From Clostridia bacterium (GTDB lineage: Bacteria; Bacillota; Clostridia; Christensenellales; Aristaeellaceae), in the NCBI GenBank assembly GCA_009776385.1, contig WRFT01000122.1:1-5691 (forward strand): a stretch of 5,691 nt of DNA, in the 5' to 3' direction. Position numbers and translations under genes: made by a program. Under the pieces are notes generated by a model. That model searched no databases. It saw nothing but the letters and a program-made list of their open reading frames with translations, and was not told where the DNA came from. Shown one piece after another: positions 1 to 5,691 of this stretch. The stretch's first letter is position 1, and each line of letters starts with the position of its first letter.

Positions 1-3000
1 GTTTACCGGCTGTCTCGCGTTCGGATACGGCGGCGCTTGACCCGTATTGGGGCGCGGTGCGGGCTGCCCGGTTGCGCCGGCTTGCGCGGGACGTGCGTAA
101 GGACGATTGGCGTTCGCGCCGGGTTGCTGACCGTTGGCGGGCATACCGCGCCGCTGTGCCGCACGGGCAGCCGCCTTTTTCTTGTTGGATCGGTATACGC
201 TGTATCCGTACGCGCCGCCGCCGCCGACCAATGTTATTCCAAGTATTGTCAGTATCGTGCCCAGCGGGTTACCCGAAGGCGTGTCTGTCGTTTCAAATTC
301 AATGGGAGCCAGCGTTTCTCCCGTCGCTTCCGCAGTGGGGGACGCCAGCGCGTCCTCATCATCCTCATCACCCTCATCGTCGATGGGTTCAGGCGTAGCA
401 AAGGGGTCAAAGGGTTGATAAGAGGCCGACAGAGATGGATTGGTTTTCCATACATCCATGTTCGCGTCTTCCTGAGATACCAGTGATCCCCCGGAAGAAC
501 CGTTAGGTTTTGAGGAACCGGAAGAGGAGGATGAAGTTTGTAAGTTGCTGCTGTAATTCGGGCTCTTCAAGAACTCCTCCAGTTCCGATAGGGAAAGGGC
601 CTTAAAGTAATCACCGTGGATATACCCTTGCGTTCCTCCGATGGATACTTTATACCAGGTGGTACCGTTAACCACCTCGGAACCTAATATCATAGCGAAG
701 GTGTATCTGCTTAACGACCGAATCTTTGCAGCGGTCGTGGAAGCGCCGGAACGGAAGTTTGTGTCATTGTTTGTAACATAGCCATAAGATGACGGGCTGT
801 TCGGGCTCAGCGTCACGGGCGCAAAGGCCGTGGGCGACGGCGCCACTGTCTGCAAGGATGCCTCATACGCCTCGGCTTCACTGCGTGTAAGCATACGCAG
901 CTGGTCATGCCTGATGTACCCGGGCTCACCCTTTGCGTAAGCCGCGTCCCATCGTATGCCCTCGGGATAGTCCTGGCTGACAACATAGACAACCGTATCT
1001 TGCGGTAAGAAGGATTTTACGGAACTTAACGAAGAAGCGGCGCCGCGGAAAGGTACGTTATCACCGATGGTTATGGCATAGCCGTATACCTGTTCCGGTG
1101 TACGCGTTGGTGTGGGCGTATTGGTCGGTACGGGCGTGTTGGTTATTTTCTCTTTTTGATAGGCATCGATATACGGCTGCGCTTCCGCTACGCCGATACG
1201 GCGCAGATCCGATTCTCTGACAAACCCGGAAAGGGCGTCCAGCGTGCTGACCTTAGACCATTCCACACCGTCGGCGGTTACCTGGAAGGCGCATTCTAAC
1301 AAGACATCTTCAGACAGAGTGGTTCGGATAGACAGGTCGGATGTGTTCGCCTCGTCGCGCAGCGCCGTCTTGCGTATCGTTAAGGCATACCCGTTATACA
1401 CCTGCGGCGTGGTTGGCGTGGGCGATTCTGTGGGCGTGGCGGTTGGGGAAGCAGTAGGCGTTTCGGTTGGCGTGTCCGTGGGTGCTTGCGTGGGTGTCGC
1501 CGTGGGTTCTTCCGTGGGCTCGGGTGTTGCCACGGGTGGCGGGTTCGAGTCGCCTGCGGCATACCGGTCGGATTCAAACTGCGTCATCATATCTATCAGG
1601 TCAGAACGAATATACCCCTCTTTGCCGTTGACCCATACCTTCGTCCACCATTCGCCTTTGCTGTTCAGCTCCGCGATGTACATGAAGGCGACGGAACCGG
1701 TATTGCTTAGCTGCATCACTTGGCTGCCGGTTGCCGAGGGTGTTTTACGTACATTAACGCCCCTCGTGTTCGTTGTCCCGTAACGATTGATAATATCACC
1801 GTTTTCAACGGGAATGTCCTCGGGTATCAGCTCGTATTCAAACATAACTTCCGGTACGTTCGCGATGCCTTGCGGTGATACATCAATGACTACGGATTCC
1901 GGCTGGCTCAATACAAGCGCCCATCCGTCAAGCGGCGGAGCTTTTATTGTCGTCTTTTTGCCCGTGGGGCACTGTTCCTCGTATGCGGGTTTAATATCCG
2001 CGCCGCTTCCGTCTTTTATGTATACCGTCACAATGGCATACTGGGGTGTAGGCGTTTCGGTGGGCTCCGTAGAAGTCGTATCGTCAACTGTTGGTGTTGG
2101 CGTATCGGCAGGCTCTGTATTTTGTGTTCCGTTAGTAGGCGGAGTCGGTGTTTCGGCGGGAGGCAGTGTTTCGATACTCACGGGTTCCTGTGTAGGTGTC
2201 GCGGTAGGTTCCGGCGTAGCTGTCTCTACTTGCGGGGCGGCGTAGTAAAAGACCACCGTGTCGGGGGATGCTGCGCCGTTGAGGATGGTCACGATTTCAA
2301 CCTGCCCTACCGGGGAGAGGTAATAACCGCTTATCACATCACTGACCGGCGTAAACGGATAATCGCCGTCACCAGTGTCAATTGTCTTGTCCTCACGCGC
2401 CAGTTCCGCGCCATCCGTTCCCTTGTACAAGACGGTTATCTTCACCGGTACCGGTATCGGCGCGGGCCGTTCATAGGTAAATGTAACATCCGTTGGCCAT
2501 GTATCGCCGTTATCCGAAACCGTCACGAGAAATGAGAAAGGGTCTTGAAGCTGACAACCGTCAATCTCATAACTGTCCGGCTCGATGGTATGTGTTCCGG
2601 GAGGAAAACTGATGGCCGACGACTTCCAGTTCATCCCATCTACGATATAATGTACATTAACGGAACCTTCACGTTTCTCAGGCTGTATGGGCGGCACATC
2701 CATGGAGGAGATATACAGTTTAAGAACGGTTACTAAATCACCGCTGCCTCCAAATACGCTAATTTCAATCGGCCACGATGAAAAATCCGATGCCTCATCG
2801 TAGGACGATATGGGTAAATCGGGCGAAGGGGAATAGGTGTATTCATACTGGTCATGGGATACCAAAAGATAGAAAGGGCTTCCCATGATATCCTTACCCG
2901 CTTTTACCCAAAAACAATCAACCCATATCGGATCCCGCGAGGGAATGGCCGTATAAACGCCTCCCGCGCCGGACTCATCCGTAAAGATGACTTCCACCGT

Positions 3001-3117
3001 AAAGCCGTTGTTTTGGGTAGCCGAAGCCGGCATTGCCGTCGGTAGTGTTAATAATAAAAGCGCCGAAATGATACATAACGCTTTCTTCAGCTTGTTCCCC
3101 GCATCACGGTGTGCCAT
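1..3117 (-). CDS. Large membrane-anchored surface protein with MucBP-like and SH3b domains (partial, C-terminus off window)
   Basis: Continuous minus-strand frame of 1039 codons from ATG at 3117, still open at base 1. Seen: signal peptide 1-33 (KLKK, then a Leu-rich core, cleavage likely after ASA); uncharacterised beta-rich region 34-150; three MucBP-like beta-grasp repeats near 152-216, 225-292 and 360-431; Thr/Pro/Glu linker 295-358; SH3b-like domains near 440-510 (VNVRKTPS, WWTKVWVNGKEGYI), 573-641, 677-742 and 778-842 (TNFRSGAS, WYKV, GYIHGDY); Thr/Pro linkers 525-571 and about 657-676; Ser-rich stretch 856-878; acidic run 912-922; transmembrane helix about 952-975; then RSNKKK and a Pro/Gln/Ala-rich tail. 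SH3b domains usually bind peptidoglycan, and MucBP-type domains occur in cell-surface proteins. I infer a type I envelope protein with most of its mass outside. No catalytic domain and no LPXTG signal are visible. Start chosen for its ribosome binding site and signal peptide. Exact function unknown. Confidence 0.93.
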   Translation of the reverse strand, partial: MAHRDAGNKLKKALCIISALLLLTLPTAMPASATQNNGFTVEVIFTDESGAGGVYTAIPSRDPIWVDCFWVKAGKDIMGSPFYLLVSHDQYEYTYSPSPDLPISSYDEASDFSSWPIEISVFGGSGDLVTVLKLYISSMDVPPIQPEKREGSVNVHYIVDGMNWKSSAISFPPGTHTIEPDSYEIDGCQLQDPFSFLVTVSDNGDTWPTDVTFTYERPAPIPVPVKITVLYKGTDGAELAREDKTIDTGDGDYPFTPVSDVISGYYLSPVGQVEIVTILNGAASPDTVVFYYAAPQVETATPEPTATPTQEPVSIETLPPAETPTPPTNGTQNTEPADTPTPTVDDTTSTEPTETPTPQYAIVTVYIKDGSGADIKPAYEEQCPTGKKTTIKAPPLDGWALVLSQPESVVIDVSPQGIANVPEVMFEYELIPEDIPVENGDIINRYGTTNTRGVNVRKTPSATGSQVMQLSNTGSVAFMYIAELNSKGEWWTKVWVNGKEGYIRSDLIDMMTQFESDRYAAGDSNPPPVATPEPTEEPTATPTQAPTDTPTETPTASPTATPTESPTPTTPQVYNGYALTIRKTALRDEANTSDLSIRTTLSEDVLLECAFQVTADGVEWSKVSTLDALSGFVRESDLRRIGVAEAQPYIDAYQKEKITNTPVPTNTPTPTRTPEQVYGYAITIGDNVPFRGAASSLSSVKSFLPQDTVVYVVSQDYPEGIRWDAAYAKGEPGYIRHDQLRMLTRSEAEAYEASLQTVAPSPTAFAPVTLSPNSPSSYGYVTNNDTNFRSGASTTAAKIRSLSRYTFAMILGSEVVNGTTWYKVSIGGTQGYIHGDYFKALSLSELEEFLKSPNYSSNLQTSSSSSGSSKPNGSSGGSLVSQEDANMDVWKTNPSLSASYQPFDPFATPEPIDDEGDEDDEDALASPTAEATGETLAPIEFETTDTPSGNPLGTILTILGITLVGGGGAYGYSVYRSNKKKAAARAAQRRGMPANGQQPGANANRPYARPAQAGATGQPAPRPNTGQAPPYPNARQPVN

Positions 3118-3124
3118 AGGAACT

Positions 3125-3132
3125 CCTCCTCC
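3125..3132 (-). promoter_or_regulatory. Ribosome binding site of the SH3b surface protein
   Basis: On the minus strand this reads GGAGGAGG, with 7 bases before the ATG at 3117. It is a strong Shine-Dalgarno match and fixes the start codon. Confidence 0.9.
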
Positions 3133-3155
3133 ATATATGTTGTACGGATGTTTCA

Positions 3156-3184
3156 ATTCTATTACAGTTTATTAAATTTGTCAA
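3156..3184 (-). promoter_or_regulatory. Sigma-A type promoter of the SH3b surface protein
   Basis: On the minus strand a perfect -35 box TTGACA (3184-3179) is followed by a 17-base AT-rich spacer and the -10 box TAGAAT (3161-3156), one base from consensus. Transcription would start near 3149, giving a leader of about 32 bases that carries the ribosome binding site. The leader is too short to hold a riboswitch. The near-consensus match suggests strong housekeeping expression; no clear operator repeat overlaps it. Confidence 0.87.
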
Positions 3185-3190
3185 CATTTT

Positions 3191-3345
3191 TTAAGCGTCC
3201 GCGGTATGACCGATGCCTCCGGCGCCGCATAGAGGCGGAACAACCTTGTTGGAAGGAAAACGCAACGCGTCGGTCGAAATGAAGGCTGTCGGGAGGTCAT
3301 TGCCGATATGGTTAGTCAATCAGCCCTGTCCTATGCCTTTCAAAG
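3191..3345. other. Intergenic element with nested inverted repeats; no assignable gene
   Basis: This is the bulk of the 301-base gap between the divergent genes. By eye, 3208-3216 (GACCGATGC) pairs with 3267-3275 (GCGTCGGTC) over 9 positions with one G-U on the plus strand. It encloses short hairpins at 3225-3228/3235-3238 (CCGC/GCGG) and 3244-3247/3253-3256 (CCTT/AAGG). Further on, GGCTG (3284-3288) and ATTG (3299-3302) pair with the contiguous CAATCAGCC (3317-3325). The wobble pair in the long stem becomes an A-C mismatch on the minus strand, which slightly favours a plus-strand RNA. Both strands also carry short open frames: plus 3213-3350, 45 residues, and minus 3319-3191, 42 residues. 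Neither has a convincing ribosome binding site. It could be a structured RNA, a dispersed intergenic repeat or a gene remnant; I cannot decide which. Confidence 0.4.
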
Positions 3346-3351
3346 TATAAT
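3346..3351 (+). promoter_or_regulatory. Candidate -10 box for the small membrane protein and GNAT genes
   Basis: A perfect TATAAT on the plus strand, 67 bases before the small membrane-protein ATG. No good -35 hexamer lies 16-18 bases upstream (the 17-base position reads GCCCTG) and there is no extended -10 TG. If it is real it would be weak or activator-dependent; it may also be chance. Confidence 0.35.
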
Positions 3352-3418
3352 ACGAATGAAACCGCCTCATTCTTCCCCATTGACGTGCGCATGTATCTTT
3401 TTTTTCGGGTGAATTGAT

Positions 3419-3589
3419 ATGAAACAAAAAAAATCGATTCCATTCCTTATCTTCATCTTGCTGATGGCTGTTCTGCTCGTTCTGGGGGTATGGGCTTTTC
3501 TTGCCGGCGTAAAGGAAGCGAATAATATACCCGTTCCACGGCAAGCACCGCCAATCAATGTAGGAAGTTTAGCAGACCTTGCCTTATAA
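3419..3589 (+). CDS. Small single-pass membrane protein, function unknown
   Basis: 56 codons, ATG at 3419 to TAA at 3587-3589. The protein starts MKQKK, followed by a strongly hydrophobic segment at about residues 7-30 (Leu/Ile/Val/Phe-rich with one Trp), then KEANN and a short Pro-containing tail ending in LADLAL. The lysines before the helix predict the N-terminus inside and the roughly 25-residue tail outside. GGTGA at 3408-3412, six bases before the ATG, can pair with the 16S anti-Shine-Dalgarno, although the usual AGGAG core is missing. The GNAT gene follows on the same strand, 76 bases downstream if that gene starts at 3666, so co-transcription is possible. I recognise no family. It could be a real small protein or the stub of a longer membrane protein. 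The sharp lysine-helix-tail pattern argues for coding. Confidence 0.55.
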   Translation: MKQKKSIPFLIFILLMAVLLVLGVWAFLAGVKEANNIPVPRQAPPINVGSLADLAL

Positions 3590-3655
3590 AAACCGCATTT
3601 TCAACCTTCTGACCACGCCGGCCGATTTGAAGGAGAATGATTTTACGTATCGGGA

Positions 3656-3665
3656 GTCCCGGGAC
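3656..3665. repeat. Perfect 10-base palindrome abutting the GNAT start codon
   Basis: GTCCCGGGAC is a perfect palindrome ending at the base before ATG 3666 and starting inside the proposed ribosome binding site GGGAG; GGGA and TCCC (3652-3660) can also pair locally. Pairing here could reduce initiation on the GNAT mRNA. It may be chance in moderately GC-rich DNA. Confidence 0.4.
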
Positions 3666-4247
3666 ATGATCTTTGCGAAGCTGCCGCGCTTGGAAACGGA
3701 GCGGCTTATTCTGCGTTCCCTGTCCATGCACGACGCGCCCGATGTCTATGCTTACTCAAAGGATCCCCGTGTCGCCCAATACGTTTTATGGGACGCGCAC
3801 CGAAGCATTGCCGAGACTCGCGGTTATCTGCGTTCCGTACTAAGGCAGTACCGTGCCGGAGAACCGACCACTTACGGGATTGTGCTTAAAAAAACCGGAA
3901 AAGTCATCGGTACAATTGGTTTTATGTGGCTCAATGAAGAGAACCAATCGGCTGAAATCGGCTACAGCCTGTCACGAATCCATTGGAACCAAGGGTTGAT
4001 GACCGAGGCGCTCAGGGCACTGTTGGGTCTTTGTTTCCGCCGGTTGGCGCTCAACCGTGTCGAAGCGCAGCACGATACGCGCAATCCCGCGTCGGGCCGG
4101 GTCATGCAGCGATGCGGTATGACCAAGGAAGGTACGCTGCGTCAAAGGTTGTACAGTAAGGGCGTTTATGTTGATGTGGATATTTACGCCGTTTTAGCCG
4201 CGGATTACGGCCGCTCGGTTGACGAAAAGCAGATAAATTTTATGTAA
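3666..4247 (+). CDS. RimJ/RimL-type GNAT N-acetyltransferase
   Basis: 193 codons, ATG at 3666 to TAA at 4245-4247, the normal length for this family. GNAT enzymes transfer an acetyl group from acetyl-CoA to an amine, here probably a protein N-terminus or a small molecule in the cytoplasm; the substrate cannot be told from sequence. Seen: the N-terminal strand LPRLETERLILR (6-17), the central strand GKVIGTIGF (78-86), AEIGYSLS (96-103), the acetyl-CoA pyrophosphate-loop region WNQGLMTEAL (107-116), and the late motif NPASGRVMQRCGM (140-152) followed by EGTLRQ. This order is typical of the RimJ-like acetyltransferase family. The same frame stays open upstream to a TTG at 3579, which overlaps the small membrane-protein gene. 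I prefer ATG 3666 because family homology begins there and GGGAG (3652-3656) lies 9 bases upstream. The gene is convergent with dnaX. Confidence 0.92.
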   Translation: MIFAKLPRLETERLILRSLSMHDAPDVYAYSKDPRVAQYVLWDAHRSIAETRGYLRSVLRQYRAGEPTTYGIVLKKTGKVIGTIGFMWLNEENQSAEIGYSLSRIHWNQGLMTEALRALLGLCFRRLALNRVEAQHDTRNPASGRVMQRCGMTKEGTLRQRLYSKGVYVDVDIYAVLAADYGRSVDEKQINFM

Positions 4248-4272
4248 ACTGTGCTGATATGCTTTTTATCCG
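4248..4272. other. Short convergent intergenic gap without a clear terminator
   Basis: Twenty-five bases separate the GNAT stop from the dnaX stop. There is a run of five T at 4263-4267 but no stable hairpin before it. GTAAAC (4244-4249) and GTTTAC (4290-4295) form only a weak, widely spaced inverted repeat. Each transcript may run into the other gene. Confidence 0.5.
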
Positions 4273-5691
4273 TTAGACTTCCCAAACCCGTTTACGCCCG
4301 AAAGTTTCCTCCAGTTCTTTTTTAGCTTGATCCATCTGCTGGTTTTTTGCGTAATCGGGCGCCGCTGTTTCCACAACCACCTCGAAGGAGGCATCCGCGG
4401 CGCCTGCGCGCGTAAGAGCCTCCGCTATCTTTTGTGCGTTATCCGGGTTTTGTAATCTTGAAAGCTCCATATGGCTGCCCTCCGGCAGGCAAAACCGGTA
4501 AGCCTTGCCGAACACGCCTACAAAACGCCCGGTTTCCGTAAGAATAATACCCAGTAAGCCGCCTTGCGTGTGCAAATCCGCGACGGCTGTTTCCCAAATA
4601 TGTCTTGCGGAAGGAATATCCGAGGATACGTTTTCCGTCTCTTCGGGTAAAACCGGATCGTCCGGAATATCCGCGGCGGAAGGTTCCGGGCTGACGGATG
4701 CGCCCTCGGGTGCGGTCTCATCTGTTTGAAACGATTCCGGTAGCGCCGAGGGCGTTTGCATACCGCTGTTCGGCATGGAAAGCAGTGTGTCAACCTCATG
4801 CTCCAGTTCGCCGACACGCTCTGTTAACGCGGATACATCCGCCTCGTCATGACGCAGGCACGCCTTCAGGCATGACATCTCCACAATGAGCCTTTGAGAG
4901 GACGCATACCGTATTCCGCCTTCCGCCTCTTGAAAAATCTCCAGAAGGCGCATTAATCGCCCCGCTGAAAAACGCTCCGCCTGCTTTATATAGTCATTCG
5001 CGGCATCCCATGTGATATCCAGCAGACCTTCCAAACCGTCCTCAACAGACTTAGCGACGAGCAGCGCGCGCGTATGGCGGCCCAGGTCTTTTAAAAACGC
5101 GGCCGGATCTTTCCCGTCCAGAATCAACGTGTGGATGCTTTGAACGACGTGGCTCGCGTTACGGGCTAACAGGGCGTCAAAGAAACGGAACAGGAAAACA
5201 GTGTCCGACAACCCCAGCATATCCCGCACCGACTGAACCGTGACGGCGCTGCCGTAACTGCCCAGCGTATCCAGCAAACCCAGCGCATCGCGCATAGCGC
5301 CCTCTGCCGCCCGTGCGATGATGGATAACGCCTCGTCGTCAACCGTCATGCCCGCTTCATTCGCCGCCTTGACAAGAAGTCCGCGAATTTGAGCAACGGA
5401 GAAACGCGCAAACTCAAACCGCTGGCAGCGGCTTAAAACGGTAGCGGGTATTTTTTGCGGATCGGTTGTTGCTAAAATAAACATCGCGTGCTCCGGAGGT
5501 TCTTCCAGCGTCTTTAGCAGTGCGTTAAACGCGTTTGTGCTTAGCATATGCACTTCGTCAATGATATAAACCTTATACCGCCCAAACTGAGGCGGGTATA
5601 TAATTTCTTCCTTTAGCAGCCGTATATCATCAACACCGGTGTTGCTGGCCGCGTCGATCTCCCGAATATCGATATCCGTTCTCATCCCCAA
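4273..5691 (-). CDS. dnaX: DNA polymerase III subunit gamma/tau (partial, N-terminus off window)
   Basis: The last 472 codons of DnaX, the ATPase core of the clamp loader that puts the sliding clamp on primed DNA. The frame is open to the right edge, so the first codon here is internal and roughly 75 N-terminal residues, including Walker A and most or all of the zinc-binding cysteines, lie outside. Seen, numbered from the window edge: EIDAASNTGVDDIR (11-24), Walker B region VYIIDEVHML (41-50), NALLKTLEEPP (56-66), sensor 1 LATTD (73-77), the SRC arginine-finger motif (87-89), sensor 2 GAMRDALGLLD (131-141), the helical collar domain to about 280, a Pro/Glu/Ser-rich linker (about 305-360), and a C-terminal domain starting HIWETAV and ending RKRVWEV. 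The implied total of about 550 residues is usual for Clostridia. The expected downstream partners ebfC and recR do not follow. Confidence 0.97.
   Translation of the reverse strand: MGMRTDIDIREIDAASNTGVDDIRLLKEEIIYPPQFGRYKVYIIDEVHMLSTNAFNALLKTLEEPPEHAMFILATTDPQKIPATVLSRCQRFEFARFSVAQIRGLLVKAANEAGMTVDDEALSIIARAAEGAMRDALGLLDTLGSYGSAVTVQSVRDMLGLSDTVFLFRFFDALLARNASHVVQSIHTLILDGKDPAAFLKDLGRHTRALLVAKSVEDGLEGLLDITWDAANDYIKQAERFSAGRLMRLLEIFQEAEGGIRYASSQRLIVEMSCLKACLRHDEADVSALTERVGELEHEVDTLLSMPNSGMQTPSALPESFQTDETAPEGASVSPEPSAADIPDDPVLPEETENVSSDIPSARHIWETAVADLHTQGGLLGIILTETGRFVGVFGKAYRFCLPEGSHMELSRLQNPDNAQKIAEALTRAGAADASFEVVVETAAPDYAKNQQMDQAKKELEETFGRKRVWEV

Noticed and set aside
37..486. Overlapping plus- and minus-strand frames at the left end
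   Set aside because: Shadows of the minus-strand tail, membrane helix and acidic stretch; no ribosome binding sites and no protein-family features.
1400..1550. Short repeated units resembling a CRISPR or tandem-repeat array
   Set aside because: The units are 6-12 base codon repeats encoding Thr-Pro/Ala-Pro in frame, with no constant spacers.
1244..2535. Plus-strand frames rich in Val-Gly repeats (1244-1783, 1787-2245) and the overlapping frame 2122-2535
   Set aside because: They are the reverse complement of the Thr/Pro-rich linkers and beta domains of the minus-strand surface protein, which has a signal peptide, domains, promoter and ribosome binding site.
3251..3266. GGAAGGAAAACGCAAC as a possible SRP RNA core, tempting because scr/ffs often lies near dnaX
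   Set aside because: The conserved GGAAGGAAGCAGCC core is not matched and no long flanking helix closes it; the gene would be expected upstream of dnaX, outside this window.
3267..3280. GGTCGAAAT resembling a tRNA T-loop
   Set aside because: The T-loop consensus is imperfect, and there is no acceptor stem, anticodon arm or CCA at the right spacing.
3370..3405. ACGTGCGCATGT followed by T8 as an intrinsic terminator
   Set aside because: The palindrome leaves only about three pairs around a six-base loop, too weak for a terminator.
3320..3558. Minus-strand frames opposite the small membrane protein
   Set aside because: No ribosome binding site and low-quality composition; the plus strand has the better-formed small membrane protein.
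4318..4323. A6 run (AAA AAA GAA) near the dnaX 3' end as a frameshift site
   Set aside because: The base before the run is T in the needed position, so no X XXY YYZ heptamer is formed in phase.
4505..4889. Frames opposite or out of phase with the dnaX linker
   Set aside because: They overlap well-supported dnaX coding sequence and show no independent gene signals.

Overview
The window looks like a stretch of chromosome from a Bacillota bacterium, most likely a member of the Clostridia of moderate GC content (about half G+C by eye). Three things suggest this: the type of DnaX, the AGGAGG-type ribosome binding site with a textbook sigma-A promoter, and a large secreted protein with bacterial SH3 domains and Thr/Pro-rich linkers. 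I cannot name the genus from sequence alone.

Layout from left to right: (1) 1-3117, minus strand: a very large exported protein, 1039 codons visible and still open at the left edge. It has a signal peptide, an unassigned N-terminal beta-rich region, three MucBP-like beta domains, four SH3b-type domains separated by Thr/Pro-rich linkers, a Ser-rich and an acidic stretch, one transmembrane helix and a disordered Pro/Gln/Ala-rich tail that should lie in the cytoplasm. Its promoter (3156-3184) and ribosome binding site (3125-3132) are clear. (2) 3118-3418: a 301-base divergent intergenic region. Besides that promoter it holds a roughly 150-base element with nested inverted repeats and incidental reading frames open on both strands, then a perfect TATAAT box facing right. 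(3) 3419-3589, plus: a 56-residue single-helix membrane protein. (4) 3666-4247, plus: a RimJ-type GNAT acetyltransferase. (5) 4248-4272: a 25-base convergent gap. (6) 4273-5691, minus: most of dnaX (DNA polymerase III gamma/tau), lacking its N-terminus beyond the right edge.

Only dnaX has a firmly assigned cellular role, in the replisome clamp loader. The large surface protein appears to be an envelope-binding or sensing scaffold with its own promoter. The small membrane protein and the acetyltransferase may form a two-gene unit transcribed away from it. The usual neighbours downstream of dnaX in Bacillota (ebfC/yaaK and recR) are absent; a convergent GNAT gene occupies that place. I see no mobile element, CRISPR array, tRNA or rRNA. 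The least explained parts are the intergenic element and the multidomain surface protein.
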